DNA of 64,000 nucleotides from Clostridium algifaecis (GTDB lineage: Bacteria > Bacillota > Clostridia > Clostridiales > Clostridiaceae): positions 1 to 64,000 of the forward strand of contig NZ_JAGGLM010000014.1 in assembly GCF_017874415.1 (NCBI RefSeq), read 5' to 3'. Under the pieces are notes generated by a model, which was not told where the DNA came from, made no database searches, and saw nothing but the letters and a program-made list of their open reading frames with translations. The number at the start of each line of letters is the position of its first letter. Position 1 is the first letter of the stretch. Both the position numbers and the translations under genes were made by a program. Shown piece by piece: positions 24,895 to 32,950 of this stretch.

Positions 24895-27064
24895 CGCTGT
24901 ATATTTCTCCTTTCTTTTCGCTTTCTTCATAAAAATATCCTGATTGAATTTTAGAAGCCTGAATACCTTTATCTCTTACTGATTGCTTTATTAATCCCAC
25001 TTCCTCCTTTGCCGCATAGTAAATCCAAATTCCCCATAAGTCCATGTCTGACATAGTTATGTTTCTTGATTTTCTTCTGTTTTGCCTTAACTCCCTTACT
25101 TTTCTGTTATGTTCTTTATCTCCAAGTCCAAACATTTTATTAAACTCCCAAGCTGATAAATCTGGTGAATACATAATTGCAGGGTTATTTCTTGAAGTAA
25201 TTAAGCTGTAAGGTCTTGATATTAGCCTTATTTCATCTGCTGCAAGTAGTGCTCTATGGGTTAAATTAATACTTTGAGAGCTAGATGGAGTAGAAAATTT
25301 TGCCTGGGATGCACTTAAAGAATAAGTAGATACTGTGTAGTTCCCAAGCTTTTTTGATATTTCCTCAAGAGTTTCAATATCGTCTGCCTGAAGATAAATC
25401 CAGTTTTCACAATTGCCTTTTATGGTCTTTGCCACCTCCTTTCCATACTTATCATCAAGCTGTGCAAAACTCTGTAGAAATAAATTAAACCTGATTCCCC
25501 TGCCACCACCAACGGTTAGCTTATTAGAGAAATCAGGTATTGTAGCAAAATTACCAAATTCATCAAGTAAGAAATTTACTCTGTTTTTTAGTCTTCCACC
25601 TCTTTCATCTGCACTTTTTACAAGTTCAATATAATGCTGTGATACAAATAAACTTGCCAAGGTATAGTAAGTTGTTTTTTCATCTGGAAGTATTATAAAT
25701 ATAGCTCTCTTTTTACTGCCTGTTTCCTTAGGATTATAGTCACTTACATTAGTCATGGAATTAATTAAAGGATTAGTAAATAATCTTAGAGTTGTAAGAG
25801 CTGCTGTATAAAAACTTCCTCTAGTTTTACTTGGTGCTACTTCTGAAATAGCAAGTAAAGCTTTAGCAGGATGGGAAGGATTTAGCTTTTTAACATATTC
25901 TATTATTGGCATAGTATTACCAGTAGCCTTGCACATCTCACTAATAAAGTAGTAAACATTAGTCATATTCTGATATTTTCTGTTATTGCCATCTTTGTTG
26001 TCATAAACCACACTCATAATAGCACTTGCAATTATAGAAGCTTCACCATCTGTCCATATTCTCTCACCCTTTGGTTCTCCTACAAGCTGTGAGGTTAAAT
26101 CCCAGGTTGCATCAATAGCTTTAGCAACATCATTATTATCTACTGCATCAATTATAGGCTGCAAGAAATTATACCTACTGCTCTTTTCAGGATTTTTGAA
26201 ATCTATGGCTATAACTTCATAACCTAACCTTTCTAAAAAAGGATAGGTATAAGCATACAATTCTCCCTTAGGATCACTTAATATCATACTTTCCCCTGCA
26301 AGTGCTATTGTACCTATACTTTCAAGTACTACAGTTCTTGTTTTACCTGAACGAGTAGCTCCAATACAAAGGCTATGAACATCTTCTCCTATAAAATAAA
26401 CCTTTTCACTTCCCTTATGTTTTTTACAACCTAAAACTATCCCACCCTGCGATAAAAGAGTTTTGGTAAATTCACCTGAACATTTTGAGGTTTCATCTTT
26501 GGATTTTCCTTGAATATTTCCTTTTTCTCCTTCCATGGTAAACTGTTCTTTCCTCTCTGAGCATTTTTCTTGCTTCTTTTCCCCTTCATCTTCTCTTTCA
26601 TTTCTTTCATTCCATCCTTTCTTCATTTCTTTTAAATCATCATATCCTTGTTCTATTAATACCTTTATCCCGTTGTCATTTGTATTTAGAATAAAGCTAT
26701 TAAAAGCTGAATCCTTCTCTTTTTCTGTAAGCCACTCAGCAGAACCAAACTGCTTTTGCCCTGCTGGTACTGGTGTTGAAATTTTAGGTGTTATTACCCT
26801 TAAATCACTCTGATAAGGCTTATTGTTTGCTAGATAGTAGAATACCGAAAATAAAGCTATAAACCCATCAAGACATAAAAAAAGCAGTAAGTGTTTTTTA
26901 CTTACCGCCATGCTATGGATACAGATTATTAAGTTTGGGATTTTTAGTATTGTCATTTGCTTTGAAAGCAGCTGATGAATAATGCTAGAAAAATAAAGGT
27001 TAAATAAAATGCCACTCACTAATATGAGTAAGCTTATTAAAAGTTTTTTCTTTTTGGATTTCAT
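24884..27064 (-). CDS. VirD4/TraG-family coupling protein
   Basis: 726 residues. Two N-terminal membrane helices (about 9-27 and 58-78) and a charged, low-complexity insert (about 145-200) precede the ATPase domain: Walker A GATRSGKT (235-242), then ILSDPKGELYAYTYPFL; Walker B VNFLLDEFGNFA in the second half; and the TraG-like segment GGGRGIRFNLFLQSFAQL. It delivers the relaxase-DNA complex to the secretion channel. The start follows GGAG. The upstream gap holds the terminator of the reverse transcriptase unit. Confidence 0.92.
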   Translation of the reverse strand: MKSKKKKLLISLLILVSGILFNLYFSSIIHQLLSKQMTILKIPNLIICIHSMAVSKKHLLLFLCLDGFIALFSVFYYLANNKPYQSDLRVITPKISTPVPAGQKQFGSAEWLTEKEKDSAFNSFILNTNDNGIKVLIEQGYDDLKEMKKGWNERNEREDEGEKKQEKCSERKEQFTMEGEKGNIQGKSKDETSKCSGEFTKTLLSQGGIVLGCKKHKGSEKVYFIGEDVHSLCIGATRSGKTRTVVLESIGTIALAGESMILSDPKGELYAYTYPFLERLGYEVIAIDFKNPEKSSRYNFLQPIIDAVDNNDVAKAIDATWDLTSQLVGEPKGERIWTDGEASIIASAIMSVVYDNKDGNNRKYQNMTNVYYFISEMCKATGNTMPIIEYVKKLNPSHPAKALLAISEVAPSKTRGSFYTAALTTLRLFTNPLINSMTNVSDYNPKETGSKKRAIFIILPDEKTTYYTLASLFVSQHYIELVKSADERGGRLKNRVNFLLDEFGNFATIPDFSNKLTVGGGRGIRFNLFLQSFAQLDDKYGKEVAKTIKGNCENWIYLQADDIETLEEISKKLGNYTVSTYSLSASQAKFSTPSSSQSINLTHRALLAADEIRLISRPYSLITSRNNPAIMYSPDLSAWEFNKMFGLGDKEHNRKVRELRQNRRKSRNITMSDMDLWGIWIYYAAKEEVGLIKQSVRDKGIQASKIQSGYFYEESEKKGEIYSDED

Positions 27065-27104
27065 GGAGTGCTCCTTTCTGGATTTAATTTTTGGGATAAA
27101 AATA

Positions 27105-27125
27105 AGACCTACTTTTTGTAGATCT
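27105..27125 (-). terminator. Terminator of the reverse transcriptase unit
   Basis: 8-bp stem with one G-U pair (AGATCTAC/GTAGGTCT read on the minus strand), five-base loop, T-rich tail. It lies between the reverse transcriptase stop and virD4. Confidence 0.5.
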
Positions 27126-27160
27126 GTATTTTAAAGTGCTTTATTTATCTAATATCTTTA

Positions 27161-28474
27161 TTATTCATTCAATTTTCTATTTATCTTATTCCAATGCCTC
27201 TTAACCTGATTGTGTATCTCATTTTTCAAATTATTACTTTGATTAAATATTTCCTCTGATTTTCGAGCATATGTTATAAAGTTGCCATATCCTTTGCCAT
27301 ATTTATAATCTCCTAAATGAGTATACAATTGATATAGTTTTTTCTTTACTGCATTCTCACTTACTTTTCCTTTGTATCTTTTAACTGTTTCAACTTTCTT
27401 ATATGCTCTACAATAATATTTAAACAAACTTTTTTCTCTAATTTTAACAACCTGTCCATCAAAGCTAAAGCCCAAATAATTAAGTATATTTTTATCTCCC
27501 TTTAAATTTATAAGTTTCTTATCTTTATTCGAATTATATATAAATTGCTCTGTTTTATCTAAATTCAAATCTAATCTAGGTACATCTTTAGTAATTTTAT
27601 CTATTTTATTAATATACTCTATATATTGTTTATTACTAGCTTCATCATTTTTTATAGGAATAACTATAATTAAATCATCGCAATACCTTCTATATAATCC
27701 TTTTTTACTTGTTACATAATCATTTATTTGCTTATCAAAATCAATCATATAAACATTTGAATATACAGAACTAATTGAAGATCCTTGTGGTATTCCATAA
27801 TTTTCCTTATTTTTTATTAAGTGCTCTTTTTTAAATTTTCTAAACTCCTCAGTATTAAAATACTTAAGTTCACTCCTCATTTCTTTACTTGTTTTATCTT
27901 TTACTTTTTCAATATCACATAATTCCACATAAGTATATTTTGTTATATTTTTATAAACTGAATAATGGTCTGCTGACAATTTAGAAACTTTTAATACCTG
28001 CTTCAATTTTTCTTTAAGATATTCATGATCTAAATTATCAAAAAACCCAGTAAAATCACCAACAAAAACAAATGCATTATTGCACTTATATATAAATTCA
28101 AGTGCTTCCTTTGCAAAATGTATATTACATTTTCCTTGAAGATTATCTCTATATGCTGTAGCTACTTTATTAATACCTTTCTCAATAGATATTTTATTAT
28201 ATTCTCTATTCACTAGTTGACCATAATATTGATAAATATACCTATCAATATGCGAAGAATAAAATATGCCTCTTTCCTTTACCTTTTCTTCCCTCTGATT
28301 AATATTTTCATTATAAATATATTTATTAAATACAATTTTATAATGTATAAAAGGGTAAAATCCGTGATTTTTTATCCATTCTGGTTTTTTTATCAAATTC
28401 TCATATTTCAAATAATCTTTCTTTATATCCAAATGAGTATATCGTTTATTTTTAAAAATAACTTTTTTATTCAC
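27161..28474 (-). CDS. Defence-type reverse transcriptase, DRT2 (UG2)-like
   Basis: 437 residues, one reverse transcriptase domain with almost nothing else. RT motif A is VGDFTGFFDNLDH (138-150, Asp140 and Asp146), motif B GIPQGSSISS (227-236), motif C YRRYCDDLIIV (261-271, catalytic YCDD), motif D NLDKTE (304-309) and motif E NYLGFSFDG (332-340). The N-terminal part (RYTHLDIKKD, HGFYPFIHYKI, YSSHIDRYIYQYY, CNIHFAKEA) is of the unknown-group/abortive-infection class. There is no maturase domain of group II introns and no retron VTG motif. The compact length, YCDD and a structured RNA upstream point to DRT2, which makes repetitive cDNA encoding a toxic 'neo' protein after phage infection. GTG start 7 nt after GGAGG. 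Confidence 0.7.
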   Translation of the reverse strand: MNKKVIFKNKRYTHLDIKKDYLKYENLIKKPEWIKNHGFYPFIHYKIVFNKYIYNENINQREEKVKERGIFYSSHIDRYIYQYYGQLVNREYNKISIEKGINKVATAYRDNLQGKCNIHFAKEALEFIYKCNNAFVFVGDFTGFFDNLDHEYLKEKLKQVLKVSKLSADHYSVYKNITKYTYVELCDIEKVKDKTSKEMRSELKYFNTEEFRKFKKEHLIKNKENYGIPQGSSISSVYSNVYMIDFDKQINDYVTSKKGLYRRYCDDLIIVIPIKNDEASNKQYIEYINKIDKITKDVPRLDLNLDKTEQFIYNSNKDKKLINLKGDKNILNYLGFSFDGQVVKIREKSLFKYYCRAYKKVETVKRYKGKVSENAVKKKLYQLYTHLGDYKYGKGYGNFITYARKSEEIFNQSNNLKNEIHNQVKRHWNKINRKLNE

Positions 28475-28740
28475 ATTTTTACCTCCAAAAGAACTTGTTA
28501 GCTATATGACCGGTAGATATCTAAAGCTAACAAGTATTTTAGAAAACTGAACCAAACTATATATTAGTTTATTAATACATACTTTGTCCTCTACCATACC
28601 TCCATAATACGAATTGGTATATAATGAAATTATTAATAGATTTATAGGTCTATTAACGGGAGGTAGTGATATGCACAAGTTAACACTTATACAGTTCTCA
28701 CTTATTGTCTTATTCAAATTCTTACTTGACTTTGAATACC
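28475..28740 (-). ncRNA. Candidate structured ncRNA template for the reverse transcriptase
   Basis: The 266 bases before the reverse transcriptase fold well on the minus strand. A perfect 11-bp stem lies just before the gene (28493-28503 with 28525-28535, ACTTGTTAGCT). An enclosing 7-bp stem TACCTCC/GGAGGTA (28597-28603 with 28659-28665) surrounds a perfect 8-bp hairpin TTAATAGA/TCTATTAA (28633-28656). The region is closed upstream by a terminator at 28747-28778. In DRT2 loci a ncRNA of similar size at this place is the template. A weak promoter (TTGAAT, TATAAG near 28686-28717) could start it. The precise ends are not determined. Confidence 0.55.
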
Positions 28741-28746
28741 AAAATC

Positions 28747-28778
28747 CCCTATAACAATAATAAAATTACTTTATAGGG
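28747..28778. terminator. Terminator separating relaxase operon and reverse transcriptase unit
   Basis: Perfect 8-bp inverted repeat CCCTATAA/TTATAGGG with a 16-base loop. T-rich sequence follows on both strands (stronger on plus). Confidence 0.5.
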
Positions 28779-28840
28779 CATTTTTATTATATAATATTAT
28801 GTAATTTTTTTCAACATTTCTACATTTTACAACACATATT

Positions 28841-29785
28841 TTAATATTCTTTATCCCAATCCAATCCTCTCCCCTTAGCCCCTTCAATAGCTCTTTCCTT
28901 CTTTGCTTGTCCTTCTAGTGATGTCAAAGGTAAATGATAATTGTGATTATTACTTTTATCTTTAGAAATCATTTCAATTGCTGTCAATAGCAATTCTATT
29001 CTTGCTTCAAGCTGCTTTTTATCAGCCTTTTGTCTATTTAATTCAAAAGCCTTAAGAAGTGCTTCTTTTGTAAATTGTTCTGGAGGATATAGCTTTCTAT
29101 TTCTGCACTTCTTACCATCAGGAGTTGTAAAAGTTATATATTTTCTTTCATCTATCCAATCAACTTTATATCCAAGCTTATTCATATTTTCTATGAACTC
29201 ATCCTTGCTTCTGCTACACCATTTACAATGCTTGACTGCCAGATATAGCTCATATTTAAAGCTTTGTTTTTTATCAGTTGCTCTATATTCTCCTCTGTTT
29301 TTATGCTTTCCTTTTTCTCCATCAACAACAATAATACTATATTCTCTGCATAACTCATCTGAATATTCCTTAAGACTTTCTAATTGTTCCTTTGATAGCT
29401 GCCACTTACATCCTTCTGAAAAACTAACTGAATTTATTATAAAATGAGTATGAAGATGTTCTTTATCTGTATGAGTTGCATATAAAACCTGAAAATCATT
29501 AAAAACTTCATGTTCTAAAAGCTTTTTTCCTATTTCATTTATAATTTCCGGTGTAGCTTTATCATTAGGAGAAAAGGATTGAACAAAATGTATAAACTGC
29601 CTTCCCTTTTCTTTATTAAAATTCTGTTTAGTTATAACAAACTCTTCATAAACTGTATCTGGTGAGCAATCTTTTCCTCCTGTTAAATGTTCTGCTGTCT
29701 TTAACGGATTTTTTATATAATTTATAGCTCTTTTCATACCTTTATAGGTATTATTTGAGCCATTAATAAATTCAATTACAGCCAT
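28841..29785 (-). CDS. MobP-type relaxase
   Basis: 314 residues. The relaxase cuts oriT and leads the strand into the recipient. The three-histidine metal motif is HTDKEHLHTH (105-114), in the HxDxxHxH form of VirD2/MobA-like relaxases; N-terminal tyrosines at 14 and 23 are candidates for the nicking residue. The C-terminal part after about 200 is a small helical region without a primase or helicase domain. MobC and the probable oriT lie upstream. Confidence 0.9.
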   Translation of the reverse strand: MAVIEFINGSNNTYKGMKRAINYIKNPLKTAEHLTGGKDCSPDTVYEEFVITKQNFNKEKGRQFIHFVQSFSPNDKATPEIINEIGKKLLEHEVFNDFQVLYATHTDKEHLHTHFIINSVSFSEGCKWQLSKEQLESLKEYSDELCREYSIIVVDGEKGKHKNRGEYRATDKKQSFKYELYLAVKHCKWCSRSKDEFIENMNKLGYKVDWIDERKYITFTTPDGKKCRNRKLYPPEQFTKEALLKAFELNRQKADKKQLEARIELLLTAIEMISKDKSNNHNYHLPLTSLEGQAKKERAIEGAKGRGLDWDKEY

Positions 29786-29903
29786 AGCTTCACCTTACTT
29801 TTTCATTCAATTATAATAAACTAGAAAACACCTGCTATTTTAAAATAACAAGTGTTAATCATTAGAGTTTTAATACATATAATATAAAGATTGTTCATCA
29901 AGA

Positions 29904-30383
29904 TTACCACACTTCATCCAGCTTATTAGAATAGAATTCTATTGCATTTTTATAAATTTTTATGTTTTCATCTGAAGATGTTTGAGCTAAATTAATTAAT
30001 AGAATTTCCATTGCTTTAGAATATTCATTTAGATTGTATAAGGTCATTGCATAGAATATTTTCATAGCTTTATCATCTGTAAACTTAGCTAAACCTTTCT
30101 CGAAAACTTCTCTTGATTTTTCATACTGTCCTAATGTTCTATACGTACTGCCCAAGCCTAAAAAAGCACCTTGCAAATCATCATCTGATAAACCAATTGC
30201 AATAGCTTTTTCATAATAGGGCACTGCCTCTTTTTCTGAACCCATTACATCAAAACTCCAAGCGCACTGATAATTAATTATTGAATTGTCTGGGTATTTA
30301 TTTGCTAGATTTATTAAAATTTTATTTGACTCTTTTAACTTTCCTTCTTTTCTTAAATCAATTGCCATTTCTAATTCTTTCAA
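29904..30383 (-). CDS. Tetratricopeptide repeat protein
   Basis: About 159 residues made of TPR-like helical pairs (EKEAVPYYEKAIAIGL, LGLGSTYRTLGQYEKSREVF, AMTLYNLNEYSKAMEILL). TTG at 30383 chosen, 6 nt after AAGGGG; the ATG at 30392 touches that site. The family is found as a stand-alone cytoplasmic protein in many Firmicutes and is not a normal part of mobilisation modules. It sits between relaxase and mobC, so it may be a passenger gene or a scaffold for the relaxosome. Function not known. Confidence 0.6.
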   Translation of the reverse strand: MKELEMAIDLRKEGKLKESNKILINLANKYPDNSIINYQCAWSFDVMGSEKEAVPYYEKAIAIGLSDDDLQGAFLGLGSTYRTLGQYEKSREVFEKGLAKFTDDKAMKIFYAMTLYNLNEYSKAMEILLINLAQTSSDENIKIYKNAIEFYSNKLDEVW

Positions 30384-30492
30384 AGCTAACATCCCCTTAA
30401 TATTGCGTAATATTTTACAACTACGAGTTAACCTCTTTAAATTTCTATACAATTTAATTGTATAGCATGGAAATGTAATTTTCAATATTTTC

Positions 30493-30804
30493 CTAATTTC
30501 TTTGTTTCCTAATTCCTATAAGTTTCTCCCATATCTCCTTCAACATCCTATTCACTGAATTTATATCAGGACAATTTATCTTTCCTTGATGGCAAAGCAT
30601 AGTTAACTGATTAAGATTTGTACCTACTTTAGAAAGTTGATGAGTAAAATCTTTTATTCCATCAATAACCACAATCTCTTTATTAAGTGCTGAAGCTATA
30701 ACATAATTACTAAAGGTCATATTAGCTTTCTTTGCTTTCTTTTTTATTTGCTCTACTTCATCTTCTGTCATTCTAATATTAGTTTGAACATTTCTTTTCC
30801 TCAT
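30493..30804 (-). CDS. mobC: MobC relaxosome accessory protein
   Basis: 103 residues. The N-terminus RNVQTNIRMTEDEVEQIKKK and MTFSNYVIASALNKE form the ribbon-helix-helix of MobC proteins; the C-terminal part has VGTNLNQLTMLCHQG, a family signature. It binds oriT and helps the relaxase. The ATG follows GGGAAGG. The inverted repeats just upstream are the likely target. Confidence 0.88.
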   Translation of the reverse strand: MRKRNVQTNIRMTEDEVEQIKKKAKKANMTFSNYVIASALNKEIVVIDGIKDFTHQLSKVGTNLNQLTMLCHQGKINCPDINSVNRMLKEIWEKLIGIRKQRN

Positions 30805-30838
30805 TCCTTCCCTTCTTTCTAATTTTTTTAAAAGGGGC

Positions 30839-30884
30839 TTGGGGATTTCCCCAACTTTTCACAAGCTATTGGCTATACCAATAG
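30839..30884. other. Probable origin of transfer (oriT)
   Basis: In the 155-base gap upstream of mobC lie two perfect inverted repeats: TTGGGGA-TT-TCCCCAA (30839-30854) and CTATTGG-5-CCAATAG (30866-30884). Inverted repeats next to mobC and relaxase are typical of oriT in this class. The nick site cannot be fixed from sequence alone. Confidence 0.55.
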
Positions 30885-30959
30885 GAAGCTTGCCTTCACC
30901 TCAAACCAATGGTTTTCGCTCAGTCCTCTGGATATTGAAAAAAGGACTCCTTTACCTTG

Positions 30960-31949
30960 CTAAATGCTCATATCATTAAACTCATTTGAGTAATCATTAC
31001 TTACATACATAGCTTCATTTTCACTTATTTTTGTTGCCTTTGACTCCTTAATTAAAGCTATTAAATCTTCATTAAAATCCTTTCCTTTAGGTTTATGCCT
31101 TACAATTTCATAGCTATATTTATATTTATTAAAAATTTGATTACATGCAAAATGCCCTGCCTCATCATTATCAAGGCAGAGCATTATTTTATTTATATCA
31201 GGATTTTCTTTTAAGTAGTATTCAAGAGCTTTATCCGCAACTCCTCCAAGAGAAATACAGTGATTATCAAAGCTTTGTATATTATGTTTTTTTATCAATG
31301 TAAGGTAGCTCATTAAATCTATAGGGGCTTCAAATATACATACTGTATTATTAATTCCTTCCTTACAAAATGGATAGGTTTTATCTGAGTTTTTTACATC
31401 ACATCTAAAAGAATTACCTATAGTATTAGTACTTCTTATACTTGCATATTTAGGATTGTTTTCTTCATCAAATCCTACAAATACGCAGCTTCCATGTGTA
31501 TTTTCATATAACTTATGTTCTTTAACAAAATCTCTTACAATTTCACTATCAATGCCCCTTGAATTAATAAGATATGCAAAGATATGTTTAAATGTAGTAT
31601 TTTTTTCTGGAAGAATAAATTCTCCTTTTATTTCTTCTTCAATAACTTCTGGAGGTTTATATGGTAGAATTTCATCTGTTTTTCCTATTAGAGTTTTTAC
31701 TGCATCTACCCAAGACTTATTCTCCATTTCCATTACAAACTGAATAGCTCCACCACCTTTATTCTGAGAAAACCAATTCCATTTATGACCATCACTATGA
31801 ATATATAACCCTCCATAGCCATCTATTTTAAAGGAACGAGAAGTAACTTGCTTTACTGGATATCCTGCACTTAAGGCATAGCTTATTATATTTACACTAT
31901 CAGCTTTAGATATTTCTTCATCAGTAAATCTTAGTTTTTCCATTGCCAT
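30960..31949 (-). CDS. DUF3991/Toprim primase-like protein
   Basis: 329 residues. The N-terminal DUF3991-type domain is visible as GGLYIHSDGHKWNWFSQNKG with KGGGAIQFVM, followed by a Toprim domain (VCIFEAPIDLMSYL, then IMLCLDNDEAGHFACNQI with the DxD-like pair). There is no N-terminal CHC2 zinc finger. Such proteins are encoded on conjugative elements and probably prime the complementary strand in the recipient. The ATG follows GGAGGGA. Upstream neighbour: RadC-like gene. Confidence 0.8.
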   Translation of the reverse strand: MAMEKLRFTDEEISKADSVNIISYALSAGYPVKQVTSRSFKIDGYGGLYIHSDGHKWNWFSQNKGGGAIQFVMEMENKSWVDAVKTLIGKTDEILPYKPPEVIEEEIKGEFILPEKNTTFKHIFAYLINSRGIDSEIVRDFVKEHKLYENTHGSCVFVGFDEENNPKYASIRSTNTIGNSFRCDVKNSDKTYPFCKEGINNTVCIFEAPIDLMSYLTLIKKHNIQSFDNHCISLGGVADKALEYYLKENPDINKIMLCLDNDEAGHFACNQIFNKYKYSYEIVRHKPKGKDFNEDLIALIKESKATKISENEAMYVSNDYSNEFNDMSI

Positions 31950-31974
31950 GGACTATTCCCTCCTATAAATAAAA

Positions 31975-32691
31975 TTAAAGCTCCAATTCCTCACCTATTT
32001 CAGAATTGAAGCTTTGATTTTCTTCTAATATATTTTTATTTTCTATTTTTATTGGTTCATAGTTAGCTAATTCATCTATAACTTGTGGCATATAGCCTTT
32101 CTCAGCCATTGAACAAAAATTCACTCCTGCAACTATTATATGATCATGGATTTTAATATCTAAGGGATGAAATATATTTACAAGCTTTTGTGTTAATGCT
32201 TTATCCTCATTGGATGGGGAATTAGAACCTCCTGGATGATTATGTGCTAATATCATTGCCTTGCAGTCACAAGCTAGAGCTTCTTTTAACAGGTCTCTTG
32301 GATAAATTACTGCTTGAGCTATATTACCTTCTGACATTATTTTTGTCTGAATTATATTGTTTCCATTATCTAAAAATGCCACCATAAATTTTTCTTTATC
32401 CTTTATACCACTTAATAATGGAATAAAGTAATCTGCTGCTTCTTTGGGAGATGAAAACTTAATTTTATTTTCACTTTCATGTACTTTAAGTAAGTTGTAA
32501 GAAGCTATAAACTCATTAAGCAGTCCTATTTTTTGAAGCTGCTTTTCATTGGGTTCTATAATATTCGGATGCTCTAATATATTAAAAGGATTATTTTCTT
32601 TTGCATATTCTTGAATTTTCTTTATAGGAATACCTGTCAAGCTGGTTAAGCCTTTTAGAAAGTTATTAGTATAGGGCATGTTCTTATCCAT
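31975..32691 (-). CDS. RadC-like JAB domain protein
   Basis: 238 residues. The MPN/JAB metal-binding motif is ILAHNHPGGSNSPSNED (HxHPxG...SxxD), near residues 150-166. Segments around it (VAFLDNGNNIIQTKIMSEG and HDHIIVAGVNFCSMAEKG) are typical of RadC family proteins on mobile elements. The N-terminal 60 residues are specific to the ICE version. Despite the name, a role in DNA repair is not supported; it is a common anti-restriction/transfer region gene of unknown function. Confidence 0.8.
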   Translation of the reverse strand: MDKNMPYTNNFLKGLTSLTGIPIKKIQEYAKENNPFNILEHPNIIEPNEKQLQKIGLLNEFIASYNLLKVHESENKIKFSSPKEAADYFIPLLSGIKDKEKFMVAFLDNGNNIIQTKIMSEGNIAQAVIYPRDLLKEALACDCKAMILAHNHPGGSNSPSNEDKALTQKLVNIFHPLDIKIHDHIIVAGVNFCSMAEKGYMPQVIDELANYEPIKIENKNILEENQSFNSEIGEELEL

Positions 32692-32922
32692 TTACACCGC
32701 ACCTCCCATATTTTCAATAATCATCCCTAAGCTTTCTAATTTTTCATAAGTATCATAGGGAAGTTCCATTTTATCATAGTCTCTTAGAAAATTATCTACT
32801 CCATAGTTTTCAATATAGCTTGTTATTTTTTCTTCGGTGTCTATATCAAGTTCTAAAAGTTGTGCTATTAAAGAACTTATATATTTATAGTTATCTCTGT
32901 TTATTCCTTTATTTCTATTCAC
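32692..32922 (-). CDS. Small acidic conserved ICE protein
   Basis: 76 residues, starting at GTG (32920-32922) after GGGGTGAGG. Helical, with no membrane segment, rich in Asp/Glu/Tyr (LLELDIDTEEKITSYIENYG, FLRDYDKMELPYDTYEKL). It lies between the large helicase gene and the radC-like gene with short gaps, so it is a real operon member. I do not recognise the family. Confidence 0.55.
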   Translation of the reverse strand: MNRNKGINRDNYKYISSLIAQLLELDIDTEEKITSYIENYGVDNFLRDYDKMELPYDTYEKLESLGMIIENMGGAV

Positions 32923-32950
32923 TTACCTCACCCCATCTTTTTAAAATTTT

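Noticed and set aside
27161-28474. Group II intron or retron reverse transcriptase
   Set aside because: No maturase (domain X) or HNH end, no intron ribozyme boundaries, and no retron VTG motif or msr/msd layout. Motifs fit the unknown-group defence class better.
28502-28717. Ordinary 71-residue protein gene upstream of the reverse transcriptase
   Set aside because: No ribosome binding site before the TTG start and it overlaps the stable RNA stems. Treated as an open frame of the ncRNA instead.
30922-30948. Second Xre operator or terminator (AGTCCT/AGGACT) near the primase end
   Set aside because: The spacing is different from the 22.6-kb operator and no T-run follows. Support is too weak.
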